Of a stretch of 64,000 nt of DNA, positions 1-10,609 are shown piece by piece. Source of the stretch: Eledone cirrhosa (lineage: Eukaryota; Mollusca; Cephalopoda; Octopoda; Eledonidae). The stretch spans positions 122,302,196 to 122,366,195 of the forward strand of contig OZ024742.1 of NCBI GenBank assembly GCA_964016885.1, given 5' to 3'. Every line of letters starts with the position of its first letter. Position 1 is the first letter of the stretch. The notes below the pieces were generated by a model. It saw only the letters and a list, made by a program, of their open reading frames with translations, ran no database searches and was not told where the DNA came from. A program made the translations under genes and the position numbers.

Positions 1-129
1 AAATTGTGTTCTCATCAGATAAAATAAGGTAACATGATATGAGGCCTAAAAACACTTGTCAACAAGAAAGTGTCCATGCTACTTATCTGGTATATGCATA
101 GTTTTATTGTTCTACAATATTACTCACCT

Positions 130-132
130 TCT

Positions 133-202
<70 letters not shown>

Positions 203-212
203 GTGTGTGTGT

Positions 213-258
<46 letters not shown>
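130..258. repeat. (CA)n/(TA)n microsatellite
   Basis: Short (CA)n run followed by a long alternating TA tract broken by a GTGTGTGTG island near 205-213. Translations on both strands are only Ile-Tyr repeats, so the open frames overlapping it are not genes. Confidence 0.95.
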
Positions 259-260
<2 letters not shown>

Positions 261-641
261 CGTGATGACGTCCCTCAAGCCGGACTTGTGTCTGATGACT
301 TCGCTCCTGATGTGCTGTCTCAACGAGATTCCTAGCATTGATCTCGCTATGGCTTTTTGAGCCGTTACCAGCCTCTGCTCTTCTCTCTTCGTTGTAGCCC
401 AAGTTTCACTGCCATATAACATTGGAGGTAAAACTGTGCTATTGAAGAGGTTGGCGCGTGTGGTCTTGTCCAACGTCCCCTTGAGCACATCCCTTATGCC
501 GTTGAACGCCTTCCATCCGGCCCTTACTCTCCACGAGACCTCCCTCTCAATGCCTCGGCGCATGTTCACTTCTTGTCCCAGGTAGACGTATTTCTCCACC
601 TCCTCTATTTCATCACCGCCAACCACTCGTAAGGCCTCCAC
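259..641 (-). pseudogene. RTE-clade LINE, RT C-terminal segment (inverted 5' part)
   Basis: The minus strand encodes the end of a non-LTR reverse transcriptase. The frame reads VEKYVYLGQEV near its start and MLYGSETWA about 80 residues later, followed by a basic stretch and SEVIRHKSG. The YVYLGQ and YGSETW pair is the usual post-catalytic (thumb) signature of RTE-clade LINEs. The YADD catalytic core is absent, so the piece is 5' truncated, and the frame runs out into (TA)n at its downstream end. Immediately to the right, on the opposite strand, lies what would be the next part of the same protein (650-782), so this is probably the inverted half of one insertion. RTE assignment is from remembered family signatures, not a search. 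Confidence 0.75.
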
Positions 642-780
642 GAGCGTGGAGTTACGATTTTAGGAATACGATTGGGACTACATGGATGAGGAAAGCACAT
701 TACAGAGAGGAATGGACGGCGTGCTGTGACCATCGGCGCCGAATGGACGCCCGGCAGACTGGTCGGTCAAGGTGATCAAG

Positions 781-782
<2 letters not shown>
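642..782 (+). pseudogene. RTE-clade LINE, extreme C-terminus and 3' end
   Basis: The plus strand reads DFRNTIGTTWMRKAHYREEW, which resembles the last conserved block of RTE ORF2 (a W-x-DDF...W...A.dR..W arrangement). It is followed by a CGGTCAAGGTGATCAAGGTGAT tail of repeated AAGGTGATC units, typical of short-repeat RTE 3' ends. It sits head-to-head with the minus-strand segment at 259-641, and the pair is bounded on both sides by (TA)n. No intact ORF remains. Confidence 0.6.

Positions 783-858
<76 letters not shown>
783..858. repeat. (TA)n microsatellite
   Basis: Uninterrupted TA alternation of about 75 bp, directly abutting the RTE-like 3' tail. Confidence 0.95.
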
Positions 859-859
<1 letters not shown>

Positions 860-1599
860 GGGAATCTCCATAAAATTGTAGTATTCTCAGAGCGCGATGG
901 GCAGCCTTAAACAGCTGGAGACTATATGTATAGTAAAAAGTTCGGTTAAAATGTAACCTTATATCGGATGGAAATGTGGAAGAGAAAGGAAGAGAATCTA
1001 AATTATGAGACGGAAAATGAGAGGGGTATATTATATAGAGACAAGAAAAGAGCGGGAACGAGGTCGATGGACAGGACTTACGGAGAATTACAAAAACAGA
1101 TAAGATGATGGAGAAAGTAAACTAACAAATGAATTTACGGTCATGAAAATCATTAGCTTTCATCAAGACTTACATAGTTTCTCGCGAAAATGAAGGACTA
1201 TGTAATTAAGTCTTGTTGGCGCAATATAACTTAAATTGTTATTGTCCCCACGCTGAAATGTGGGAACAAGTGAGCAGTGGGGCACGTCCACACTAATTCG
1301 TAATTGGCAGGAAAAAGAGGCTGCCTGGTACTCTGAAGGGAACAGCTGTAACAATAGGAGACACAGGAGAGTAAGTATCTGTAGTGGCCGTGGCAACAAC
1401 AAGGGAGGGGATAGTGGGAGAAACACAAATAAACAGAGAGAACGAGATATGCATAAGAACTGTGAAACCAGTAAAGTAAATAAATAAATATACTTGAAAG
1501 ACTCTAGTTGCACTTTCAATTTCTTTTCTTTATTCTTTCACCCGTGTAGGATATATCCTTTTTTTCCTTTTTTTTTATTTTAATAAAAAAACCTCATTT

Positions 1600-1603
<4 letters not shown>
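859..1603. other. No recognisable gene
   Basis: A/G-rich unique-looking sequence. Open frames around 1163-1519 on both strands are low-complexity and show no domain I recognise. It ends in a T-rich and A-rich stretch just before the next (TA)n tract. Confidence 0.6.

Positions 1604-1679
<76 letters not shown>
1604..1679. repeat. (TA)n microsatellite
   Basis: About 75 bp of TA alternation. The ~50 bp that follow (1680-1731) resemble, in reverse complement, the sequence at about 68-135, so a small repeat family flanks both TA tracts. Confidence 0.9.
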
Positions 1680-1682
<3 letters not shown>

Positions 1683-1731
1683 GGAGGTGAATTTTATTGT
1701 AGTACAATAAAGCAATGCAGATATCGGATAA

Positions 1732-2644
1732 GTAATGGACATGGTTATACGGAACCGGAAGGACAACCGTACGAACGCGCATGCGCAGAAACGATCACTT
1801 CACACAGGCAATACTAAATTGCGTACGAGGGTATAAGGGAGATAACTGCGAAAGTCCGAAAGTTTCTAGTTGATAAGAAATTTAGGATGATTTTGTTATT
1901 CAATCCGGAGCTTTGTAGTTATGTAAGGGGTGTTTCTAGACGTGTGCACAACGTGTGAAGAATTCATTTCTCGTGTTTAGGCAATCACTATTGCGTAATC
2001 TCTTTAGAATATATATTCGTTCATCAATACATAGTCCACACGACGGATTGCCCCTTGTATATGACTTGGACTTAGTGATGGCTTTCCATTGAATGGAGTA
2101 GTCTATACTTGAGTCCTTGAGGGACCATACGTGGCTCGCGAGTGTAGTGGATGAACGTCTCTCCGGGTACCTAAAGGTCGACTGCTCGTTCAGGAAGCGG
2201 ACAGGTACACGGACAGACGTTCATCCACGAAACTCGCGTGCCATGTATGGTCTCTCAAGGACTGAAGTATAGACTACTCCATTCAATGGGAAGCCATCAC
2301 TAAGTCCAAGCCATACGCAAGGGGCAATCCGTCGTGTGGACTATGTATTGATGAACGAATAAATATTCTAGAGAGATTACGCAATAGTGATTGCCTAAAT
2401 ACGTTAAATGAATTCTTCACACGTTGTCCACACGTCTGGAAACACCTCTTACATAACTACAAAGCTCTGGACTGAATTACAACAACATCCTAATTTTATT
2501 ATCAACTAGAAACTTTCGGACTTTCACAGTTATCTCCCTTACACCTCTCGCACGCAATTTAGTATTGCCTGTGTGAAGTGATCGCTTCTGCGCATGCGCG
2601 TTCGTACGGTTGTCCTTCCTGTTCCGTATAACCTTGTCCATTAC
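1732..2644. mobile_element. Large fold-back (inverted repeat) element, 913 bp
   Basis: The left arm (about 1732-2171) and right arm (about 2203-2644) are inverted copies of each other along essentially their whole length. The outer ends read GTAATGGACATGGTTATACG on the left and, on the right, the reverse complement of GTAATGGACAAGGTTATACG. Inner ends match through CATACGTGGCTCGCGAG and its inverse, with a central unpaired stretch of about 30 bp. Scattered substitutions and 1-bp indels between the arms indicate age. There is no ORF of note. The structure fits a fold-back or MITE-like DNA element, or an inverted duplication. Confidence 0.85.
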
Positions 2645-2961
2645 GAGCTGAGGATCCGCTAAGGTGAAACAATTGTTCTCGGTATGGTGAATTAACTGTT
2701 GTGTAACCACTTCTATATAAATGTATATATGTATAAATAATCCTTTAAATTTGGAAAATCCAGTAATTTTTTCCCGAAATTTCTTTTTTCTTTTCATGAT
2801 ACAGAGGCCGGGCAGGACGCATAGTGTTGTTTCTTTGACGGCCGGCCACTATGTATATATATATATATTCATACACACACACACACATATATATGCATAC
2901 CCCCCCCCCCATATATATGGAGGAGGTTATAGTTCACTTGAAGCATTGTGTAATGAGTATA

Positions 2962-3302
2962 AACGTTTGAATATGTATAATAAAGCCAAAACAATGCAGG
3001 TATGGACATAGAAAAAAGAATGCAATTGCAAAAGATATTGTTGACAATTCGTCTTTTATCTTAGATTTATTTAAATGTCCTTAATTTTCTATATAATATC
3101 TCTTCTTCAGAGGGAAATAAAGGTCTCAAACCAACGTTCTAAATATCTTGCCAAGCCAAAGAAGAGATATTATATCGAAAATTAAGGACATTTAAATAAA
3201 TCTAAGGTAAAAGACGAATTGTCAACAATATCTTTTACAATTGCATTCTTTTTTCTATGTCCATACCTGCATTGTTTTGGCTTTATTATACATATTCAAA
3301 CG

Positions 3303-3304
<2 letters not shown>
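2962..3304. mobile_element. Fold-back element, 343 bp
   Basis: Arms at about 2962-3108 and 3158-3304 are near-perfect inverted copies, starting AACGTTTGAATATGTATAAT and ending in its inverse. The spacer of about 49 bp contains GGTCTCAAACCAACG. The right end abuts a (TA)n tract and the left end is preceded by GTAT. No ORF. MITE-like. Confidence 0.85.

Positions 3305-3373
<69 letters not shown>
3305..3373. repeat. (TA)n microsatellite
   Basis: About 69 bp of TA alternation between two inverted-repeat elements. Confidence 0.95.
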
Positions 3374-3377
<4 letters not shown>

Positions 3378-3542
3378 ACGAAGGAAATGTGGTAAGGAAC
3401 CAGGTGGACCATAACGCACCAAAGTACTCAATAGTTTGGGTAGTAGAGTGGGTAATAGGAACAAGTAAGACCCCGACGGCTGAGCTCAAGCCGTTTCGAC
3501 GGCTAATTCTGGACTGAATTAGCCGTCGAAACGGCTTGAGCT

Positions 3543-3543
<1 letters not shown>
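3374..3543. mobile_element. Hairpin repeat family, copy A
   Basis: Contains the family consensus ACCAGGTGGACCATAACGCA...GTAGAGTGGGTAATAG followed by a hairpin. Arms 3482-3509 and 3516-3543 are a perfect 28-bp inverted repeat around a 6-nt loop, with GAGCTCAAGCCGTTTCGACG as the outer part. It is bounded by (TA)n on both sides. Related copies are at 5617-5812, 15187-15320 and 18452-18652. Confidence 0.8.

Positions 3544-3589
<46 letters not shown>
3544..3589. repeat. (TA)n microsatellite
   Basis: About 46 bp of TA alternation following hairpin copy A. Confidence 0.95.
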
Positions 3590-3592
<3 letters not shown>

Positions 3593-3710
3593 AGAGGTTG
3601 CTTTGCGGTATTCGGTTCGACTCGAAGAGATCAAAGTTCGACTTTGTCTTTTAACCTTCCGATGTCAATGGGAAAAGTAACAGTCTAGTACTGTTGTTGA
3701 TTCTTCCTCT
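3590..3710 (+). repeat. SINE-related fragment
   Basis: Degenerate match to the main SINE family. It has GGTTGCTTTGCGGTATTCGG where the family has a 'GCTTTGCAGCATAG' block, then a B-box-like region and AACAGTCTAGTACTG in place of the ACCAGTCxxGCACT block. Heavily mutated and 5' incomplete. Confidence 0.45.
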
Positions 3711-3895
3711 ATATGTATTTCTCACTTCCATTCGGGACTCTGCATATATATATATATATTTTGGTTCGTCAAGTATGACATTTGTAGAAACTCTTAGAAA
3801 AAATTATTTCTACTAGTTTCATACTGGACGCCCCAATATATAGAATTAAAGCTTTCATTCCGGCGTTGCTGTATACATATAAGTATAAGTATCTT

Positions 3896-4187
3896 GTATA
3901 TCAAATGATATACTGTATGCTTACGAATATGCGTTTGAAAGACTTTCGCTATGAATTTTGGAAGCTGATGGCTGCTGCCATCTAGAGAATTCCAACAGAG
4001 AGCAGTGTAGGGTGAGCTTTGAATTGATAACGGCCGTCTGTGAGAAACGATCGTCAGTAGTTATCCTCTCTTGCTTCTTATGGAATTCGGTAGATGGTGC
4101 TAGATGGTGCTAGCCATCAGCTTCTAAAATCCATAGCAAAAGGCTTTCAAATTCTTATTCGTAAACATAACTTATATCATTAGATAT
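3896..4187. mobile_element. Fold-back element, ~290 bp
   Basis: Arms at about 3896-3993 and 4081-4187 are diverged inverted copies. AAGCTGATGGCTGCTGCCATC pairs with GCTAGCCATCAGCTT, and outer parts around TTACGAATATGCGTTTGAAAG pair with CTTTCAAATTCTTATTCGTAA. A local duplication of TAGATGGTGC in the right arm breaks perfect pairing. The centre (about 3994-4080) is unpaired. No ORF. Confidence 0.75.
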
Positions 4188-4197
4188 ACACACATAT

Positions 4198-4198
4198 A

Positions 4199-4282
<84 letters not shown>

Positions 4283-4388
4283 ACACACACAGACATACAC
4301 ACACACACACATAAATATATGTATATGTATATGGAGATAGAGATAGAGAGAGAAATATAGAGATAGATATATTGATAGATAGATAGAT

Positions 4389-4482
<94 letters not shown>
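4198..4482. repeat. Compound (TA)n - (CA)n - (GATA)n - (GA)n microsatellite
   Basis: Long TA tract (about 4200-4280), then CA, GATA-type and a GA tract of about 95 bp (about 4388-4480). The GA part is a strand-asymmetric purine run. Confidence 0.95.
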
Positions 4483-5616
4483 TATAAATATAGACTTGTA
4501 TAACATGTTAAAAGCGTCATACGGGGCTGGGTGGGAGCATCACGTATCATTCCATATTTAGTCGTGGTCGGTGTGTGTGTGTGTTTGTATATATTGCTTT
4601 TGTTTTCATTCAGCATCATGTCATTCTTCATTGCTTTTCTCTAATATCATCTTCCATCACAATAAAGTAATAAAAACCATATAAAAAAAAGTAAATATAT
4701 TAGTATAAAGCTATATACAAAACATGTAGATTTCTATGGACATTTATAATGCAAAAATAACGTTAACAAACCTAAAGAATACAGAGCTGAAACGCAATTG
4801 TTGAAATATAAATATGTTCCTCTTAGAGAGCATTTGTCATAAAAAAAATAGATCTAATAATGTGTAAACGTTCTTTCATAACAAAATATATATTGGTAAA
4901 GTATGGCTTACTGCACACGTATAAAAATGTTTCTCTGATTAATAACTAAAAATCACTACAGCATTTCGAAGCATATTTATAAAGAGGCATCCTCAACGAC
5001 ATCGCAAAGATAGTGAACCATAGATAAGACAGATATTTAGAAATAGATAAAAGTGCTGAGACCCTTCTGTTAGAGTCAAACAATACATCATTCGCCAGCA
5101 CAAAATTAAATATACCGTGCCAACTAACTTCTAACACTTGACACATAGACTGTTCAAATATAAAATACATGACAGCCAATTATTTATACTGATAACAATG
5201 GTAAGTCATTCGATTCTTTTTTACTTCTCTAGGCAATATGTTTATTTATTTGCGTGTTTAAATGTTTCAACTTTCTTACTCTTCATCTTTATGAAAGTAT
5301 ACCTATTCCGCATGCCACCACCATAAAATGTAACTTAATGATTAGTCTTCTGGTAACGGCCGATAGGGTGGGGAAGACAACTCTCCAGAGTACGGTGAAG
5401 GAGACGCACTGGAATAAACACTCCATATCGCGGGTCTCGCACGTGTTCCGAAGGCCAAAAACGCCGGAAGTCTCCACTGCCAAATGCTCAACCACAAACA
5501 TATCCTTCTACATGGAGTTGCGACCGATAGATAGTATCAGCAATTGGAAAGACCAATGGAAATGTTGTTTGCTCAGTCCGATTTGACGAAAGTCGATCGC
5601 TCCTTATATATATGTA
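4483..5616. other. No recognisable gene
   Basis: AT-rich sequence without a recognisable coding region. The frame at about 5260-5586 (plus) encodes roughly 100 residues with no domain I recognise and no homologue elsewhere in the window; I do not call it a gene. Confidence 0.55.
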
Positions 5617-5812
5617 TAACAAAGATGGTGTGGACCATAACGCACCAGAGTACTCGATACTTTGGTTATTAGAATGAGTAATATGAAAAATTCAGGCCGC
5701 TAATGGCTGAGCCCCGGCTGTTTCGAAAATGTGAGCCGAATTGTTCGGATCTAGCTGTCGAAACGGCCGGAGCTCAGCCGTCGGGGTCCTGAATATTTTC
5801 ATCTCTCTCTCT
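5617..5812. mobile_element. Hairpin repeat family, copy C (diverged)
   Basis: Shares GTGGACCATAACGCACCAGAG with copy A and the GAGCTCAGCCGTCGGGGTCC motif with copy B. The internal inverted repeat is imperfect and its loop is expanded (roughly 5700-5790). It is followed by a (CT)n, (CA)n and (TA)n tract. Confidence 0.7.
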
Positions 5813-5816
5813 ATAT

Positions 5817-5881
<65 letters not shown>
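5813..5881. repeat. (CA)n/(TA)n microsatellite
   Basis: About 70 bp of CA then TA alternation next to hairpin copy C. Confidence 0.9.
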
Positions 5882-5883
<2 letters not shown>

Positions 5884-8229
5884 CGTATGAGTATATACGT
5901 AGCGTTCAAGGGTGAAACCAGTGTTCTTAGTAAATAATTGTCTGTGGTATGTACTAGTAAAAGAGTACAGAATTTTGAAAAGTAACAGTGACAAGTAATG
6001 ATACAGTTGCTATATCTGTAGCAACCGGAGCACCAGTATACATAATACATATCTAGTATCAACAAAAGTCTGTATAAAATCATTATCATACTCCCCACAT
6101 TGCTTTAACAAGGGAGAGGCTCTTTGTCTTCCGTTTTGAATGACCAGTGGATATATATCGGAGTCTGCCATTTACTGCATGATTAATAAAGACCCAGATT
6201 TTGACATGTCGACCAGGCTGAAGTGATTTATCACCAAAGAATGCCTCTTAGCGGACAATCGTTGGAGCGTATTCAGTACTTTCACTGTTTTCCTCTTTCT
6301 TCTTTCAATTTTCGATTTAACGTTTTTTCTCTCTTAAGCACACACTTTTTTATTTTTTGTTTTCATACAATAAAAGAACGAGCTATTTTCCTAGATAATG
6401 ACTATTTACAATAATGCCACAAGCAAACAGTAGAATAGCGTCATTTCATGGATCGGTTTAGGGCTTAGGGCGTGGGTTTGGGACAGGAAATAATTGTCAT
6501 CATTCATTAATAGATTCGCCTGAGTAAATATTTGTCGAATCACATTGTTTCAGAAATATAATTAGTTTTAATCAATTGAATTCTTCACTACAAGGTTTAA
6601 AAAAATATTAATAATCTATTCGATTTTTAAAGTATGAAGTATGAGAAAACACTTAAAATGAGATTACACAAAATGTAAAGTGGCAGATGAACAAATTTCA
6701 TTACAGCTCTGCGCAGAAATATAACATGAAGTTAGAAACAAAATATCAGTCTGGAAAAATGATCTACTTAGGTTTTGGATAATTGATATATGCCACAAAA
6801 TCATTATTTTCAATTACAAGTAGTGTTTGGTTATAACATTTCTTAGTAGACTCTAGTGATTCACATATTATCGAAGTTTACTGGGAACATGTCTTAGGTT
6901 TCCATTTCTAAATATTTCTTGATTAAAGTCAACTTTGGCAGCTCTTACGAGAATAAGTCAATTATTGAATCAATGGAGGATAGTATGTACTATTTCTTTA
7001 AACATCCAAATTTATTCCAAGCAACTATTGGCATTTGTGTTATCATTACTATTATTATTATCTTTACTTTTGTTGTCGTCGTTATTATTAATATTATTAT
7101 TGTTATTATTAGGATTTTTATTATTATTAGTAGTAGTAGGAACATTATTACTATTATTAGTATTGATGATATCAGAGCGTGTTGTGCCGCAGTAAGGTAT
7201 TGATCCACATTATATGTAGTCACTGCCAATCCCTGTCTTGAAGACTGTTTTCTTTTCTCTTTTCATTTGTACGTTTCTTTTATTACTATAAAAAGCTTGC
7301 TATTCCCTTAGTTCCATGCCAACATTTGTGTACGGAGGGGAGTTTTGTAATTGTGGTGGATAGGAGGAGCTATAAATTTGGAGATATGCCAGGAGATAAA
7401 GTCAGATAAATAAATTTTTGAAGATAGGTCATGTGACTCAGAAATAAAAAGCCGATAAAACAAAGGAAGAGATAATTAAATGAAACAATGAGAAATAATT
7501 TAGCGCGATGCTTATATGTATGTTCTTTAGTATATTAGAGAATAAAATGAAAGTATGTTTCCATCTCATAAGTTAACGACTTAAGCGACCAGGCATGATT
7601 ATGCTTCAAGTAAACAACTGCAGAAGTAACTTTGTTTTGTCTGTTAAAATGATATAGAGAAAATGAACTTTAGTCTGTTATTTTTGGAAGACCCACTGAT
7701 ATCTATATTGCGAGACCTTTACCCCGGGAACAGATAACATACTGTAGATTACTTATCAATCGTAGACAGAAGCAATAAGATAGTTGATTAAATATATGAA
7801 AAGCAATTAGTTCATCTGGTTAGGACAAGGATCCAAATCCAGAAATATGAAATATTCACATAAAATTAATGATAAGTATCCTGTTATTGACCTGTCAGTC
7901 CAAAGATATTTGTTGTTAGGATTGATTAAATCTCATTAGTCAGTATGTTTTCCAAACGATAACCATTCTAACTTGCGATTAGAACTTAAAACTTCTTATT
8001 GCTATTTACTCGAGATAAAATGTGCATTGTCATTGTAGAACATTTTCCACCTCATGTATGTTCATCATCATGGATGCTAACATAGCTTACTCTTAGGGCT
8101 TGTACATTGCTGAGCCAACAAGATACATTTTATGTGGTCATTTAACCAGTTGGATATTGTTGCCAAACCTAATTCAAATAAATTACTATCGACATAAATG
8201 AAGGGATGGCATGTTAATGGTTCTAGACA
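5882..8229. other. No recognisable gene
   Basis: AT-rich. The block 7030-7165 is (ATT)n-rich imperfect microsatellite; its Ile/Leu/Val-rich translations on both strands are artefacts. No other structure stands out. Confidence 0.6.
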
Positions 8230-8935
8230 AATTAAACATTAATAAACTCATCATTGTAAATACAGTCGAACATTCCTTCAAAAATGTCTCTCAACAATTT
8301 TCGATTTTCCATTGCAGCTGGCAACTGTTCCCTACTGAAGTTTGAATCATCTGAGAGTTGATCGACGAAGGTTCGTGCAGGTTGACCTCTACTGCATCTC
8401 CCAAGAGTTGATTCCCACAATAATATCGTGCTTATAACAGCAATGTCCCGAAAATTGTAACCTTCTTTGAACAATTGTAGTTATTATATTAAGCAGGTTT
8501 CCGTATAAACTTTCTTTCGTAATACGTTGAGGTCAGTTTATGTCCAACCCTAAGCATTTTAGTGTATGTTCCATCTCGTTATTTCTCAAGGGTTTGTGCC
8601 AGAGTCCATGTACCTGACCCATACAACAACCTGAGTTTACAGTTATTCTAAAGAATGATATCTTGATTTGTCTAGGTAGATCTGACTTTCATATGCTTTC
8701 AATTTGTTTATTGTAAATTCTAATGTCAATATGTTTTTTGGTAAACTCATCCAGCTGCTCAAATATAGAAAATCCTCAACACTATTCAGTATTCCGCCAT
8801 CACGTGAAACAAGATTTCCATCTACTTGGTTTAGTGGAATGTGACGTGTCTTGGTAACATTTATGTGAATAAGATATGTGTTGATTACAACTGATGAGCC
8901 TTTTACCAGGAATTTAGGGCCCTAAACATCATCAA
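8230..8935 (-). pseudogene. Decayed non-LTR LINE, RT thumb and C-terminus
   Basis: Minus-strand frames contain in order SVEDFLYLSSWM (about 8775-8740), SGCCMGQVHGLWHKPLRNNE (about 8630-8570) and RGQPARTFVDQLSDDSNFS (about 8390-8330). These resemble the 'YLG', 'LYGSETWTLTK' and terminal 'R..TFVDQL..DTG' blocks of LINE ORF2 proteins of the kind common in molluscs. Several frameshifts and stops separate the pieces. Clade is not resolvable by eye. Confidence 0.55.
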
Positions 8936-8999
8936 CAATATAAGCTAAAAGAGTAACTTGTATATCAATATAACTCAAGTGTTACTTCGAGAAACTTAA

Positions 9000-9316
9000 C
9001 TTAATTTGTTTTCGTCATTGTGAGTTCGAGACCCGGACCGCGTGATGCATTGAGTTCTTGTGCAAATCACTTTATTTCCCGTTGCTCCAGTTCACTCAGT
9101 TGTAGAAATGAGTTGCCACGTCACTGGTGTTAAGCTGTATTAGCTACTACCTTTCCCTTGGACAATATCGGGGGCAAGGAGTGCGGTGACTAGCATGGCT
9201 GACTGCTGGTCTTCCACTAACACACATTTCACAGGCTTGTTTCTCAGAGGGGAACTTTCCAGGTGTAAATGCATGGAAATTCCTGACCAAATAGCGTCTA
9301 CGACTACGACGATGAT
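9000..9316 (+). repeat. tRNA-derived SINE, second family
   Basis: A B-box-like GAGTTCGAGACCC at about 9030 is followed by a body with TTGCTCCAGTTCACTCAGTTG and CCTTTCCCTTGGACAATATC, and a TCTACGACTACGACGATG 3' tail running into (TA)n. The central 'GTTGCT.CAGT..ACTCAG.TG...ATGAGT' block recurs in the minus-strand copy at 44152-44425, so the two belong to one superfamily. The head upstream of the B box is degenerate. Confidence 0.65.
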
Positions 9317-9710
9317 ATATATATATATATATATAGTTTAGAGATTGTAACGTAATGTTACTGTTGGTTTATAGATATATATATATATATTTGTGTCCTC
9401 CTAATTTGGCAAACAGAAGGAGGACTGCCGACCCTCACAAACTAGGCAAAACAAAGACAGACCACAACAGCCACCAAATGGGGAAGATAACTCCCATGTT
9501 GCTTAATATTTATATTCTATAGATATGTCCCCTTATTACATATATATCATCATTCTGGTGATAAAAATGTAATTATTTTTAACAAATACATATTTGTAAT
9601 AAATACGTATTGTAATTGGATAAATAGCAACATATATTCTTTACATTCCTGAGTGGAAATTATTTGACCCCTTGGGTTAAAACAACAACCTTGTCTATGG
9701 TTAGTATTAA

Positions 9711-9797
9711 TGGATTTTATCTGTTTAGCAATCATTTTATCTGTTTAGCAAGCATTTTATCTGTTTACAAGCATTTTATCTGTTTAGCAAGCATTTG
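9711..9797. repeat. Minisatellite, ~20-bp unit x ~4
   Basis: The unit CATTTTATCTGTTTAGCAAG repeats about four times with single-base changes; one unit has lost a base in GTTTACAAG. It explains the repetitive open frame on the plus strand here. Confidence 0.85.
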
Positions 9798-10145
9798 CCC
9801 TAACGCTCAGAGGCCTTGGATATATAAAACAACGTTACCTGGGAAGAATCCCCATTCTGTCAAGTGGATAAAAACGTTAATGTTGAAGGTAACACCATCC
9901 TTAATTATATTTGATATCATTTACCTCCTGGAAATGTATGCGATGTTGGGTTAGCAGAATTGGTTGATCGTTGGATAAAATGCGATAACGTTATTTTACT
10001 GACCTAAAACATTCAGAAATCATATTGCACCATGGTCAAATTTGCCTTTCATCCACCCGGGTTCGATAACTGACAATGCCCATTTCTTGTGCCTTAAATA
10101 AACATCAATATATATATATATATTCATGTATAAATATATACACAT

Positions 10146-10568
10146 ACATATTTTATCGCTCGGACACCCCGTCTCCCTCTCCCCACTCCACCCACCACCA
10201 CCCCTACTCACGCCACACCCTTCCACCACCTGTTTACCCCCCTTTTAATTTCAGTTTATTTTGATCATGGCTTTATTTTCAAATTTTCTCCTTCCTTGTA
10301 TTTTGATCATGCTTTATTTTTATTTATTTATTATATTTATTATATTTTTTGTCTTTATTTGTTAATTTTTCATTCGCACCGTTTCCTTTCGCTATATGTC
10401 TCTCCACCACTCCCCCACACACCTTTTGAACTCTGTTCCCACACACTTCTCACCTGAAGAAGGGCTTATGCCCGAAACGTCGTCCTCCACCTACCCCCAC
10501 TCTCCTGAGCGTGAATTTAATAAACATTTATTGTACTGCCTCTCTGTTCTGTCCCTGTTCAATTTTTC

Positions 10569-10572
<4 letters not shown>
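10146..10572 (+). mobile_element. C-rich repeat with hammerhead-like core, copy 1
   Basis: Shares with 23815-24215 the blocks CGCTCGGACACCCCGTCTCC, CCACCACCTGTTTACCCCCC, GTATTTTGATCATGCTTTAT, a CACCTGAxGAAGGGC motif, and a terminal AATAAACATTTATTGTACTG with TGTCCCTGTTCAA before (TA)n. The AATAAA may be a polyadenylation signal, suggesting an expressed non-autonomous retroelement. No coding capacity. Confidence 0.75.
10454..10480 (+). ncRNA. Hammerhead-ribozyme-like core motif
   Basis: CTGAAGA (matching the hammerhead C-U-G-A-N-G-A box) is followed by one extra A, a GGGC/GCCC stem closed by TTAT, then GAAAC and GTCGTC. The extra A after the first box departs from the textbook core. Cleavage activity is inferred, not shown; type III stem length would be only a few pairs. 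Confidence 0.45.

Positions 10573-10608
<36 letters not shown>
10573..10608. repeat. (TA)n microsatellite
   Basis: TA alternation directly after the C-rich repeat. Confidence 0.9.

Positions 10609-10609
<1 letters not shown>

Noticed and set aside
120..641. 173-codon minus-strand frame as an intact gene
   Set aside because: Its last ~50 codons are Ile-Tyr repeats from (TA)n; only the RTE-like RT part is real and it is a fragment.
5254..5586. 110-codon plus-strand frame as a host gene
   Set aside because: No domain, no splice-supported context and opposite-strand frame of similar length; not supportable by eye.
6919..7229. Membrane-protein-like Ile/Leu/Val-rich frames on both strands
   Set aside because: Translation of an imperfect (ATT)n tract.
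9711..9797. CRISPR-like array
   Set aside because: Units are contiguous without spacers; it is a minisatellite in an animal genome.
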